Part shown: positions 1 to 9,259 of the stretch, piece by piece | Layout: each line of letters starts with the position of its first letter | Position numbering within the stretch: position 1 is the first letter of the stretch | NCBI GenBank assembly: GCA_937960415.1 | Contig: CALGPK010000043.1 | Span: 1-55,125, forward strand | Length of the DNA stretch: 55,125 nt | Direction: 5' to 3' | Source: an uncultured Bacteroidales bacterium | Lineage (GTDB): Bacteria > Bacteroidota > Bacteroidia > Bacteroidales > GWA2-32-17 | Translations under genes and position numbers: made by a program | The notes under the pieces: generated by a model | Databases searched by the model: none | Seen by the model: the letters and a program-made list of their open reading frames with translations, nothing else | Told to the model about the DNA's origin: nothing

Positions 1-125
1 AAAAGAAAAATTTCTAATTAAACTAAAAATTGATAAAAATGTAAATAAATTTTATTAAAGAATGCAAGTTAATCAGCTCTACGGGCTTACGGAGGAGGAG
101 GTGATGATAGTAGAAGGGAAATAAC

Positions 126-237
126 TCTGTGCCCCTCCGTACCCTCTGTGGTGAAAAAAATCTAACCACAGAGAAACACGGAGAAAAAGAAGAATAAAAT
201 ACTCTGTGCCCCTCCGTGCCCTCTGTGGTGAAAAAAA
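126..237. repeat. CTCTGTG-type dispersed hairpin repeat (left end)
   Basis: Two copies of a CTCTGTG-CCCCTCCGT-CCCTCTGTGG unit lie here, with an inverted half between them. CTCTGTGGT at 144-152 pairs with ACCACAGAG at 165-173, and CTCCGT at 135-140 with CACGGAG at 177-183, so the first copy can fold into a strong hairpin. Bases 189-237 recur without change at 54996-55044. The long reading frames across this stretch (79-415) are shadows of the repeat and are not called as genes. Bases 238-312 hold nothing I recognise. Confidence 0.85.
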
Positions 238-312
238 ATCATTACGATTATTTACTTGCAGTAATCCCGATTGGAAATCTTTAGCCAGAAATTGTGTATG
301 CCTTGCAAATGC

Positions 313-764
313 TTTCGTCACTTTTTTAAAAATTTCGGTTTTTGAAAAATTTAACAAATTGACATACATCTACTTGTGTTTTTATGGTTTAAAAAAACTG
401 GTTTGTAGTGTCTAATTAACGGTATCTGTTAATAACTTTGGAATACCTGTGTTTTAATTAAGATAAATTGAATAATCTTAGCCTCATGTTTGTAAGAGTA
501 AAAACATCGCCGTATTTGCCCAAAAAAGCCGTTCAAATAGTTGAGAATGTGCTAATTGGGAATAGAGTCAAGTAGCGTATGGTTCGCCTTTTGCCCGACA
601 TCGATCTAAAAAAGATGTATTAAGCAAATGCAGTTAGAATTAAATGAAATGCCCGTTTTAATTAAATAACCCATTGAAATATAATTACATACTATATTGT
701 GTAGTGCCTGCATGGTTTTGTATGTATTTGCATATCAGCAAATTAAGTATAAAAAGTGACGAAG
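313..764. mobile_element. MITE-like element, copy 1
   Basis: A ~450 bp non-coding element bounded by inverted ends: TTCGTCACTTTTT at 314-326 and its exact complement AAAAAGTGACGAA at 751-763. A second, shorter copy in the same orientation lies at 54596-54991, sharing long near-identical blocks such as the stretch around 540-600 (GGGAATAGAGTCAAG, GTATGGTTCGCCTTTTGC) and 700-750. There is no transposase frame, so any movement would need an enzyme in trans. Its right end lies about 25 bp past the stop codon of the amidase gene, which is transcribed towards it. Confidence 0.75.
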
Positions 765-790
765 TTGGGGGGCTGTTTAAAGCCTCTTTT

Positions 791-3700
791 TTAAATCTTT
801 TGCAACAAGCTTATAAAGGTAGTTTTGCCATTTTGCTGTATTACTTTTATTAAATAATTCCCTTTTTCGAGCTTAGATAAATTTAATAATTCTACTGTTT
901 GTTGTTTTTCTACATTAACTTCGACAACTATTCTTCCATTAATATCGGTAATATTTATTTTACCAAAAAATTCGCTCGAAAAATGAATTTGAATCTTATC
1001 ATTAAAAGGATTGGGATAAACTTTAATAGTATTTGCTTGTAAATCTGCCAGATTAGACGGATCTAAAACAGTGATATAATTTTGCAGTATAAGCGTATCG
1101 TTTGGCAAAGGCGGATTCATGGCGATAAGAGTAACTGTGTATGTGCCAACTTGCGTGTACTGATGCCATGGATTAGCTTGTGTTGAAGTTTGTCCATCAC
1201 CAAAATCCCACCAATAGCTTGTAGCATTTTGACTTTGGTTTACAAACAATGCTATAGCATTGGGCAAATACAATGTATCCTCAACAGCATAAAACTGAGC
1301 CATGGGCGCAGCTAACGATTGAACAATAAAACCATCGGACGTAAGAATTGTGCTTAAACCTGCTCCGTTGATAGCTTTAACACTGAAATAATACATTTGT
1401 CCCGGGCTCAAGTTTAGATTAGAAAACGACATGGAAGTGTTCAGCCCAGCGCTTGTCCAACTAACCACATTATCAGAACCCGCAGATGTACCCAGTGCAA
1501 CCACATATTCAGCAATACCCGAATTCGGATCGGTTGCGGGGCTCCAATTCACCGATATATTTTGCGCATCGGGAAGTGTATCTAAATCGTTTGTCGGTCC
1601 ATCATTTACATAAGACAACATAGGTGGCGTAAAATCGATGTTGACTGTTTGTTCGGCTTTGGCTGACAAGTTATGCGCTTTATCGGTAACAATAGAAACA
1701 ATTTTAGCGGCTGGTGTTGTTGGGTCAGGATTTTCGTGCTGAATGTGTGCTGTAGCACTATTGGTCGAAATAGTAACTTGCGGATAACGTGTTCGGTACA
1801 CCCTTAAATTATTAATACTTAACTTACTATTACCACTTCTGAACGAGATGTATTTACCGGTATTATATGGTGTATCGTCTTTCCACTCGCCTACTAATAT
1901 ATTGTTTAAGTAAACAAAAGTTTCACCCGTAATTCTATCGAATACTACTTTTACATTGTACCATTGACCAGCCTGAATATTACAAGGCAAGACCTTTTTT
2001 TGTTCAAAAACGTCATTATAAACCTTATAAAATTCTAACGTTTGTTGTTCTATCCGAAACCACACAAAATAAGAATTTCCTCTATTGCTCAAAACGGCAC
2101 TATCACACATAAAATGAAAACCACCCCGACGATTATTGCCACTTCCTTCAATTTTCATATCAAATTCATATAAATAACGATTGCTTAAATCTTGTTTCAA
2201 ATACGACCAAATATTGGTGTTAGTTAATGATTCATCACTTTGTTGTAAAACATTGTTGCTTATATTCCACGTACCTGTTTGTATAGTCCAGGACTGGCTC
2301 AAACTACCATCAAAATCATCATAGTAAAATCCTGCATGAGGATTGGCTGTCCATTGGTTACCATTGTATTGCGAAACCTGGAAAAAGCGACGAGACACAC
2401 CACTACCATTTGTATTGTCCGTATCGGAAAAATTTACGGTAAAATCTTGTGTTTGCCAGCTCAACGATGGAATTTGTGTCGTCGGCGGTGTCCAATCAAT
2501 ATAAACAGACTTTGACACTACAGACGACCAGTTATTGGCTATATCTTTTACAATCGTATTTATTCTGCATGCATCCTGACTTGGATTAGGGCTTTGATAC
2601 CTCGACATTTTATTACTTTGATTGCCTACTGTAATTAGTTCTCTGTTGTCGCGTGAAATACGAACTTTAAAATCATCGTATTGTCCAATACATCCGCCAG
2701 TTCTGAATGAAATAGCATTGCCACTGGTAAGCGGTGATGGATCGGTATAGGAAACCACGAAAGTATCGTTAACATAAACTTTAATAACTCCGTTTGATGG
2801 ATTGTATATTACTTTAAAATCGTACCAGATATTTGGATCAATCACATAAGTTCCCTGTGCCAAGATGCCGCTTATAGTACCGTTACCACTTTTATAAATT
2901 TCTACATTATCGCCATCGGCTCGGAAATAAACCATATAGGCATCGCCACGGTATGTTTGTGAAGCATCGGAACAAAAAAAGAAAAAGCCAAAACGACGAT
3001 TGGTACCGCTTCCCTGTATACGTCCTTTGTAATGATAAAGGTATACGTTACCCGATGTTTGTGTTAGACTTGTGTAAATGTTAGGATTTGTAAGACTTTC
3101 ATCTGTTTGCTCAAGATATCCGTTGGTAATTTGCCATGTACCCGATAGAATGGTCCACGATGGGTGAATTGTCGTATTAAAGTTATCGTTAAACATTCCC
3201 AATTGTGTGTTGCAACGCCATTCGGTCCCGTCATATTCTATTACCTGATAAAATGACTGATCGATTCCACTACCACCCGGATTATCGTAATCAGAAAAAT
3301 CGGTCCAAAAATCAGTTCCTCGCCAATTGTCAATAATGTTTCCATCAACAGATATTGCTGTTGTTGGTGCTACGGCATCGACCTGAGTAGTGCAAGCAGC
3401 AATTTTGTTTTTTGTTTCTGTACGTATGGTGGGTAACAATCCATATAAAGTATTACCCGGACAAGTTGTTCCTCCTACATTTACATCTTTATGTCCGCAA
3501 ATACGAGGTTTGCTAGCCGAACCACCGCTTTGTAAAACAATGGTTGCCGATGAAGTTGGGTCAAATCCATAATGGTAAAACCACCATGCCAGAAATGATT
3601 CACACAAATCAAGCTGAACAGCAGTGGGTGTAGTTACATCGGCATTTCCAAGGAAATTATAACCTATTGAATAAGAATTTGAAGCGCCAGCATGTGCACC

Positions 3701-4513
3701 AAGTACATCGCGATAGTTTGAAGGATTTAAGTAATTTGGATTATGCCTTCCTTGATACAAATTGCCAAATTTATCGGACAAATAGTTATAACCGATATCA
3801 TTCCAGCCAAGAGTATTGACATGATAATTCCAATAACTGCGTACAACGGCAGCACCATCGGTATAAGTGTTGGGAGAAGCACCATGATGTATTACCGCAT
3901 GTGTTGGATTTATATAGCTTACTGTATAAGTTGGATTTAAACAAGCCGTGTATCCACCGCACCAACTACTACGAGGAATATAAGTAGGGAAAGGCGGGCA
4001 ATTTTTAAAATCACCTGGTATAGGCTTAACGTCGTTTGTACGTCCAAAATCTTTTGTTTGATCGTAAATAGCTATGTGAATTTTTTCGAGTGTACAATTT
4101 TCAGGTAAGTATAGATAAAACTCGAGACTATCATGAGCTTTTTCGTTTATTCCAAATAAAACATCTGTCCAATATAAACCGGTTGGAGTTTCGTCGGGAC
4201 TAACAAAAGGTTCGTCTTCTTTCCATTCTGACCATTTACCCGAGGCTGTATGTGAACGATATTTTACTACAAAATCGGAACTTCCGTGTAAACAAGAAGG
4301 ATACGTCCATCCAAAACCAAAACTGGTGAAATTTATAGGACTCTTAATTTTGGCGTAATAATAATTTTGTTCGGTTTTTGACGGATTTTGAATGACTAAC
4401 TCCACCATACTAAAAAACTCTTTTTCAATACTTTTTACTACTTGTATTTGAGGCTGATTAAAAGCCCAATAGTTTAGCAATAATGCAAATGCTAAAAGGA
4501 CCAGCGATTTCAT
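791..4513 (-). CDS. Secreted PGRP/N-acetylmuramoyl-L-alanine amidase-like protein with T9SS sorting domain
   Basis: A 1240-aa multidomain exported protein. I start it at 4513 because MKSLVLLAFALLLNYWAF is a signal peptide; the 27 codons upstream look non-coding and overlap the likely promoter. Residues ~178-368 are a PGRP/Amidase_2 domain with the expected zinc ligands His209 (IHHGAS), His341 (CGHKD) and Cys351 (TTCPG), so it probably cleaves the MurNAc-L-Ala bond of peptidoglycan. Two related LamG/concanavalin-like modules follow (~388-670 and ~674-910; shared SGTW/TGTW, QTDESLTN/QSDESLTN and GSG-NRR-GF), then an Fn3-like domain (~965-1065) and a PKD domain (~1072-1150, WDFGDGQTS). The type A T9SS signal is at ~1160-1240 (VYPNPFND to the end). 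It is expected to be secreted or held on the cell surface; the target could be self or foreign wall. Confidence 0.88.
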   Translation of the reverse strand: MKSLVLLAFALLLNYWAFNQPQIQVVKSIEKEFFSMVELVIQNPSKTEQNYYYAKIKSPINFTSFGFGWTYPSCLHGSSDFVVKYRSHTASGKWSEWKEDEPFVSPDETPTGLYWTDVLFGINEKAHDSLEFYLYLPENCTLEKIHIAIYDQTKDFGRTNDVKPIPGDFKNCPPFPTYIPRSSWCGGYTACLNPTYTVSYINPTHAVIHHGASPNTYTDGAAVVRSYWNYHVNTLGWNDIGYNYLSDKFGNLYQGRHNPNYLNPSNYRDVLGAHAGASNSYSIGYNFLGNADVTTPTAVQLDLCESFLAWWFYHYGFDPTSSATIVLQSGGSASKPRICGHKDVNVGGTTCPGNTLYGLLPTIRTETKNKIAACTTQVDAVAPTTAISVDGNIIDNWRGTDFWTDFSDYDNPGGSGIDQSFYQVIEYDGTEWRCNTQLGMFNDNFNTTIHPSWTILSGTWQITNGYLEQTDESLTNPNIYTSLTQTSGNVYLYHYKGRIQGSGTNRRFGFFFFCSDASQTYRGDAYMVYFRADGDNVEIYKSGNGTISGILAQGTYVIDPNIWYDFKVIYNPSNGVIKVYVNDTFVVSYTDPSPLTSGNAISFRTGGCIGQYDDFKVRISRDNRELITVGNQSNKMSRYQSPNPSQDACRINTIVKDIANNWSSVVSKSVYIDWTPPTTQIPSLSWQTQDFTVNFSDTDNTNGSGVSRRFFQVSQYNGNQWTANPHAGFYYDDFDGSLSQSWTIQTGTWNISNNVLQQSDESLTNTNIWSYLKQDLSNRYLYEFDMKIEGSGNNRRGGFHFMCDSAVLSNRGNSYFVWFRIEQQTLEFYKVYNDVFEQKKVLPCNIQAGQWYNVKVVFDRITGETFVYLNNILVGEWKDDTPYNTGKYISFRSGNSKLSINNLRVYRTRYPQVTISTNSATAHIQHENPDPTTPAAKIVSIVTDKAHNLSAKAEQTVNIDFTPPMLSYVNDGPTNDLDTLPDAQNISVNWSPATDPNSGIAEYVVALGTSAGSDNVVSWTSAGLNTSMSFSNLNLSPGQMYYFSVKAINGAGLSTILTSDGFIVQSLAAPMAQFYAVEDTLYLPNAIALFVNQSQNATSYWWDFGDGQTSTQANPWHQYTQVGTYTVTLIAMNPPLPNDTLILQNYITVLDPSNLADLQANTIKVYPNPFNDKIQIHFSSEFFGKINITDINGRIVVEVNVEKQQTVELLNLSKLEKGNYLIKVIQQNGKTTFISLLQKI

Positions 4514-4536
4514 AATAATATTCGTTTGATTTTCTA

Positions 4537-4544
4537 CAAAGATA
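4537..4544 (-). promoter_or_regulatory. Candidate -7 element for the amidase gene
   Basis: TATCTTTG on the minus strand matches the Bacteroidota -7 consensus TAnnTTTG and lies 23 bp before the chosen ATG at 4513. No TTTG is seen at the usual spacing upstream, so only half the promoter is supported. It sits inside the longer open frame, which favours the downstream start. Confidence 0.4.
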
Positions 4545-4734
4545 GCAAAAAAATTAAAAAAATAAAAAGAGCGTCGTATATAAAATACTGACACTCCTTT
4601 TATGCAATGCTAGTTAGTGCAAAAGTAGCGATATAAATTTTATCTACCAAATGAAAACTCTTTCGTGTTCGTTGTTATTATACACTTGGTTCGTTTTATT
4701 GTATAGTTGGTTTTAGTTATTTCGCAATTGATTT

Positions 4735-5121
4735 TTATTCTGCAACAAAATGATGTTCTATTTTATTGCTTCGCAACCATAATTCCTTATTTGCCAATCG
4801 CGTTATTTCCCAAACAATTACTTGAATAGAATCGCCCTGTTTGTTTTTAGTTATTTCCAGTTCAACATCACCTTTAAATTTCCATTCGCCAGCATAGCCA
4901 TTATTATCAGAATACTTTCCATTGTTTTCGAAGAGCATTTTCAGATTTGGCAGGTTGGTTGTAATAGTTATTCCCTGCTCTGTATAAATAATTGCTTCAT
5001 ATTTCCATGTTTTGCATAGTCGCTTAGTTTTTGAACGAAAGGTAAATAACGGACCATCTTCATATTTGGTACAAGAAACAACAAATAACCATATCAGCAA
5101 CAGCAAAAAAAAATTCTTCAT
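4735..5121 (-). CDS. Small lipoprotein, lipocalin-like
   Basis: A 128-aa protein starting at 5121 with a lipoprotein signal peptide (MKNFFLLLLIWLFVVSC; lipobox VVSC). An upstream extension to 5400 is open but would run over the start of the divergent gene at 5249, so I reject it. The mature part has KTWKYEAIIY near the start, then FENNGKYSDNNGYAGEWKF and a C-terminal LWLRSN-type strand. This is the pattern of small Bacteroidota lipocalin-like lipoproteins (a 'W-x-F...G-x-W' barrel). A TAAATTTG -7-like site lies at 5143-5150. Likely periplasm or outer-membrane bound; ligand unknown. Confidence 0.65.
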   Translation of the reverse strand: MKNFFLLLLIWLFVVSCTKYEDGPLFTFRSKTKRLCKTWKYEAIIYTEQGITITTNLPNLKMLFENNGKYSDNNGYAGEWKFKGDVELEITKNKQGDSIQVIVWEITRLANKELWLRSNKIEHHFVAE

Positions 5122-5201
5122 ACCAACTTTATATTTTATATGCAAATTTAAGAATATATTCGTACAATTCAAAAAACCATGATAAAAACAAATATTAAAA
5201 T

Positions 5202-5232
5202 TTTGTTTAATTATTAAATTAGAATATTTTTG
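5202..5232 (+). promoter_or_regulatory. Bacteroidota-type promoter
   Basis: TTTG at 5202-5205, a 19 bp spacer, then TATTTTTG at 5225-5232. This is an exact fit to the TTTG-N19-TAnnTTTG promoter known in the phylum, and it lies 16 bp before the ATG at 5249. It should drive the DUF3298-type lipoprotein gene. Confidence 0.7.
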
Positions 5233-5248
5233 TATAAAAAAACTAATT

Positions 5249-6073
5249 ATGAAGTACGTAATATTTTTTGTTGGCACTATTATTTTTTCCTGTTCAAATA
5301 TAAACAATACAAAACTTATTGAAGAAATAGACCCAAACAATATAAATGTAGGTTCAAACCTGGAATATGTCAAATATGAATACGATAGTGTAATATACAA
5401 AGATAGTAGCGAAACATATGATATATATTTTTATTTAAAATATCCTCTTGTAACAAATCAATTATTCGTTAAAAATTTCTTAGATACATTGATAATATGG
5501 AAAAACATTTATACATCTAAAACACAAAATGATACTACCCAACAAAAAAATCTTACAATTAAAGAATATGCTAACTCGTTTTTAAATGAAATTATTCAAG
5601 AGGCTAAAACCATTAATCCAGAAGAATATGGAAAGTATATTTATATAAATAATTCTTCATACAAAATTTTAAACCCTTTTAAAAATATTTGGATTATACA
5701 TTGTTTTAGTTACCTGTATTTGGGAGGTGCACATGGAATTGAAAACGATTCCTATTACACGATTATAAACAATAAGTATATACCCTATATTAAATCTATC
5801 ATTTCCGATACAAGCACATTTCAAATACTTCTAGCAAAGTATTTAAAAAAGCAAATAAATTTACCACCTAATGTAAAGTTATCTGAAATATATTTTATAG
5901 AAGATGACAAACTACCTTTAACAGACAATTATTTTTTTACAAACGATACTTTTTACGTGTGCTACAATCCATACGAAATAGGATGCTATGCATACGGAAT
6001 TCAACGAATCGGAATTCCCATGAGCGAAGCTAAAAAGCTCATGCACAAAGATATTGCAGCATTGTTGCAATAA
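5249..6073 (+). CDS. Lipoprotein with DUF4163/DUF3298 (RsiV-like) domains
   Basis: A 274-aa protein with a lipoprotein signal peptide (MKYVIFFVGTIIFSC, lipobox IFSC). The middle part has the SYLYLGGAHG motif (~155-165) typical of the DUF4163 region, and the C-terminal third has the F-x-V-x-Y-x-P-Y-E-I-x-x-Y-A-x-G pattern of DUF3298 (FYVCYNPYEIGCYAYG), ending in an IPMSEAKKLM-type tail. The fold is shared with the sensor part of RsiV and with PdaC deacetylase accessory domains, but there is no anti-sigma helix here. Function is unknown beyond a likely envelope location. It ends one base before the convergent DUF5723 gene. Confidence 0.75.
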   Translation: MKYVIFFVGTIIFSCSNINNTKLIEEIDPNNINVGSNLEYVKYEYDSVIYKDSSETYDIYFYLKYPLVTNQLFVKNFLDTLIIWKNIYTSKTQNDTTQQKNLTIKEYANSFLNEIIQEAKTINPEEYGKYIYINNSSYKILNPFKNIWIIHCFSYLYLGGAHGIENDSYYTIINNKYIPYIKSIISDTSTFQILLAKYLKKQINLPPNVKLSEIYFIEDDKLPLTDNYFFTNDTFYVCYNPYEIGCYAYGIQRIGIPMSEAKKLMHKDIAALLQ

Positions 6074-6074
6074 T

Positions 6075-7547
6075 TTATTGCACAAAGTTTGTATTGAGCA
6101 TGGTACTGCTTTCGCGTTTTTTACACCCAAAAATCATATTCAAACCCATTCGTAAATTAATAGTTCTGGTCGATTGTGGAAATAGAAAACCAAAAATGTT
6201 ATCGCTAACCATATACCACTGATAAAAACCAAACTTAAGCCCAAAACCCAATCCTAAATGCTTCATGCTATTGTTTTGTACCGTATAACTCATGTTGGCA
6301 CTAAACCATTTGGTAAATTGAGCATTCGCGCTAAGTGTAACAGCACTATGAATCCGTTTTAGGAAAAATTCGTTGCGAAACAGTAAGCCTATATTGTATT
6401 TATCGGTAACTTTATACGTACCACCCAAATACAAGCGAGATGGGAGCCAGTAATTATATGCTTTATTTTGATGATGCGGGTCAAATAATTTAACTACGGA
6501 ATCGACAAATGCTTGGGTATGTGCTTTTGTAACAGAGTCGTTTTTTTCGAAATAGGGCTGAATATCCCAACCATCGAAATAAAATGTCCCTTTTGCTTTT
6601 ACCACTTCGGCATTTTGCTTGTAACGAATAAAGCCAAAATCGAGTAAACTGGCATAAAGAATAATTTTGTCGTTGTACTGATATTTGGCTCCAAGGTCAA
6701 ATCCTATCCCTTTGTTTTTTGAGTTAAAAATAACTTGTTTTTTAATATCTCTAAACTCGACATTATCCATATCAATCAACGTATCCATTTCAAACATCAA
6801 TGAATCCGATGCATAATCGTAAACCAGTTTGGTTATATCGAAAAACGGTTGGCTTCCTCTTATATCCATATCGATATCAAACGTATAGGAATAATCGTCG
6901 GCATTGGTATGCCATGTAAATCGATTGTTTTTAAACCATAGGTTCGATTTTCCGAAAAGCAATTTTGAACGTGCTCCCACAGTCCATTTTCGGTCGAGTT
7001 GCCGTGCTGCTCCTACGGCATACTCTCTATACCAGTTAACATTAGCCCCCAAGAAACTCAACATTGCCCTTTCGCCCAGTAACGATTTGCCATTGCCTTC
7101 CCACACAAGCACAAACAAGTCGCGTGGAAGGCTTACCATTGCATTTACACGTTCGTTAATTCCAAAACTAAAGTACCAGTCTTTCCATATATAACTAACA
7201 TTTAACCATGGTATGTGTGTCTCTAAACTTATGTAATTTACTTTTTTCATCTTATCTATGAGCAGTGGAAAATCCATAATTAAAGAGTCGGAACGAATGC
7301 CTGTACCATGATGAATAAAATCTTTGTAAGCAAAACCATTGTTGTTGTAGTTAAAATACAATGGTGGCATAAGCTGACCCGATACAGGAATAAGTAAACC
7401 CGAAATGGTCAATTTACATGGACCGTAAACCGCAGGGTTAGTTATATTTGCCTGAGGAATATGCATAAAATACAAGGTTTGATTTTGCTGCCCTAAAACA
7501 ACAAATGCTAACAACAAAAAATAAGATAAAATAATATCTCTTTTCAT
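6075..7547 (-). CDS. DUF5723-type outer membrane protein
   Basis: A 490-aa protein with a signal peptide (cleavage near LLAFVVLGQ-Q). The body is rich in alternating aromatic beta-strands, starts with an LYFMHIPQANITNPA segment and has an SGL-x-x-PVSGQL motif. This matches the DUF5723 group of Bacteroidota outer-membrane barrels, in which a 'NPA' segment after the signal peptide is usual. It follows the lipoprotein gene at 9209-7569 with a 21 bp gap, so the two are probably co-transcribed and may act together at the outer membrane. No enzymatic motif is seen. Confidence 0.7.
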   Translation of the reverse strand: MKRDIILSYFLLLAFVVLGQQNQTLYFMHIPQANITNPAVYGPCKLTISGLLIPVSGQLMPPLYFNYNNNGFAYKDFIHHGTGIRSDSLIMDFPLLIDKMKKVNYISLETHIPWLNVSYIWKDWYFSFGINERVNAMVSLPRDLFVLVWEGNGKSLLGERAMLSFLGANVNWYREYAVGAARQLDRKWTVGARSKLLFGKSNLWFKNNRFTWHTNADDYSYTFDIDMDIRGSQPFFDITKLVYDYASDSLMFEMDTLIDMDNVEFRDIKKQVIFNSKNKGIGFDLGAKYQYNDKIILYASLLDFGFIRYKQNAEVVKAKGTFYFDGWDIQPYFEKNDSVTKAHTQAFVDSVVKLFDPHHQNKAYNYWLPSRLYLGGTYKVTDKYNIGLLFRNEFFLKRIHSAVTLSANAQFTKWFSANMSYTVQNNSMKHLGLGFGLKFGFYQWYMVSDNIFGFLFPQSTRTINLRMGLNMIFGCKKRESSTMLNTNFVQ

Positions 7548-7568
7548 TGCTCAGTTCTCCTAATGATT

Positions 7569-9209
7569 TTAATTAAAATCTGTTTGTGTGTTAAATTTTG
7601 CCTGAATTTGCACACCTGCTTTAACATCAATATAATTGGTCGAATAAAAACGCACAATAGTATTACCATTGTTGGTTGTACTGATATATGCTCGAACAAA
7701 AGCCTTTTTAACATTTGTTAGTGCAGAGATACGACTTCCGGAATACGTTACTTGTGTAATTTTTCGCGTGGGCGAAATTACCTTGCCCTGACTATTTAAA
7801 ACACCACTTTGTATAATCATCGTATTTTGAAGAGTAAACACAGAATCAATAATATGATATAGCGAATCGGTAAAGTAAATTTGTACTTTAGCTTCCGAAG
7901 GCATTGCATTCAAAATATTAAATTGAAATTTGATATATTCTATATTCTCAGGTTTTATGCTAGAATCTTTTGTTAATTCGGCAAAATCGAATGGTATAGT
8001 ATCTTGGAGTATCCACTGTGTAGAGCGTCCCCACAAAGGCAACTCCACTTCCAAATTAACAGCAAACTTGCTAGTGTCGGTCAGATAATTATATTGTGCA
8101 GTAAAAGGGGGATTCATCATAGCATTAGTTAGCAAGTAGAAATAACGTGGATTATTGTAAATAATATTTCTTATCTGAGGAAAATTTAAGGTATCGAGAA
8201 TAATACTTGTAGTTTTATAAAATTCTCCATATTGAGGCGCCTGAATCAATATAGGATTATAATTGGACGGAATCGTATAAGGATAGTAGGTTTGATCGCT
8301 CGAAGAGTAAATACGAAAATTAGTAAAGGCAGCAGCAAGAGGTACACCAAATGAATTGTATAGGTGAATCTTTATTTTAGGGTTGACAAAATACAATTGC
8401 CCCCCCAACGAATTATTAAATATTTCAACATTTACAGTATCTTCCTGTACTGGAATTATCCTGTTTCCAAAATTTCCGAAAATAATTTTGTATTGAATAC
8501 CACTAAACTGAAAATCTACACTGGCAGAATGAGTTGGTAATATTATATTGCTGCCGGTTTTTGTTAAAGTAAGCGTAATTTCGCAAGCAATTTGATTAGA
8601 AGCAGGCATTTTAGCCATATAATCAACTAAATCTGTAAAGGTATTGGAATACGAAAACGAACCACTGGCATCGAGCTGAACAGTTTTTGAATATGGCAAA
8701 TTGTTTTTTCTAATCGTAGGAAAAGTAATAGTTAGTAATCCGTTGTGCAAAAATGACGAGTTTACTTGAATATAAAATGTTCCATTTTTAAACATTATAC
8801 TATCGAAAACGTCGGTTGGTTGTTGCAAACTAAGTGTTAGCATTAGGTTTTTTGTAACCGAAGCCGTTGTTTGAGAATTAGGAAAGCCTTGCGACATGTA
8901 TTCGCTCGCGTTAAACTGTTGTTGAGGAAAGTTCTGATCGGGAATTGACACAAAATTCGTTGCTGGCAACGAAAAAACTTGCTTGTTGTAAATTAAATAG
9001 AGAAAATTGGTTGAATCTTCAACAAACAAATGCTGATTATCATAATCTTGAATCAAGTCGCGTATTGTAAGTTTACTATGAATAGCGGGTACAGCCAGAT
9101 TGGGATTCCAATTGGCATAATTCGATATTTTGTCAAATTCAAAGTAATCCTTTACACATCCTGTAAAGAGAATTACCGATCCAATGAATAAAGGGACAAA
9201 CGTTCTCAT
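7569..9209 (-). CDS. Surface or periplasmic lipoprotein, unknown function
   Basis: A 546-aa protein starting at ATG 9209 with a lipoprotein signal (MRTFVPLFIGSVILFTGC). An upstream 16-codon extension lacks signal features and is not used. The mature protein starts with KDYFEFDKISNYANWNPN and AVPAIHSKLTI-x-DLI, a start often seen in large Bacteroidota lipoproteins encoded next to DUF5723 proteins. The rest is beta-rich with many Ser/Thr/Asn. I do not recognise a catalytic domain. It sits between mqnE and the DUF5723 gene in one minus-strand run. Confidence 0.65.
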   Translation of the reverse strand: MRTFVPLFIGSVILFTGCVKDYFEFDKISNYANWNPNLAVPAIHSKLTIRDLIQDYDNQHLFVEDSTNFLYLIYNKQVFSLPATNFVSIPDQNFPQQQFNASEYMSQGFPNSQTTASVTKNLMLTLSLQQPTDVFDSIMFKNGTFYIQVNSSFLHNGLLTITFPTIRKNNLPYSKTVQLDASGSFSYSNTFTDLVDYMAKMPASNQIACEITLTLTKTGSNIILPTHSASVDFQFSGIQYKIIFGNFGNRIIPVQEDTVNVEIFNNSLGGQLYFVNPKIKIHLYNSFGVPLAAAFTNFRIYSSSDQTYYPYTIPSNYNPILIQAPQYGEFYKTTSIILDTLNFPQIRNIIYNNPRYFYLLTNAMMNPPFTAQYNYLTDTSKFAVNLEVELPLWGRSTQWILQDTIPFDFAELTKDSSIKPENIEYIKFQFNILNAMPSEAKVQIYFTDSLYHIIDSVFTLQNTMIIQSGVLNSQGKVISPTRKITQVTYSGSRISALTNVKKAFVRAYISTTNNGNTIVRFYSTNYIDVKAGVQIQAKFNTQTDFN

Positions 9210-9259
9210 AAAAATAATTTTTAATAAGACGCAATCTAAACTAAAATGGTTGAGCAAAT

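Noticed and set aside
79-415. Two open frames, one per strand (96 and 69 aa)
   Set aside because: They are built from the CTCTGTG repeat and the MITE end; the amino-acid sequence changes family exactly at repeat borders, and there is no start signal.
540-610. GGTTCGCC in the MITE as a tRNA T-loop remnant
   Set aside because: No acceptor, anticodon or D-arm can be paired around it.
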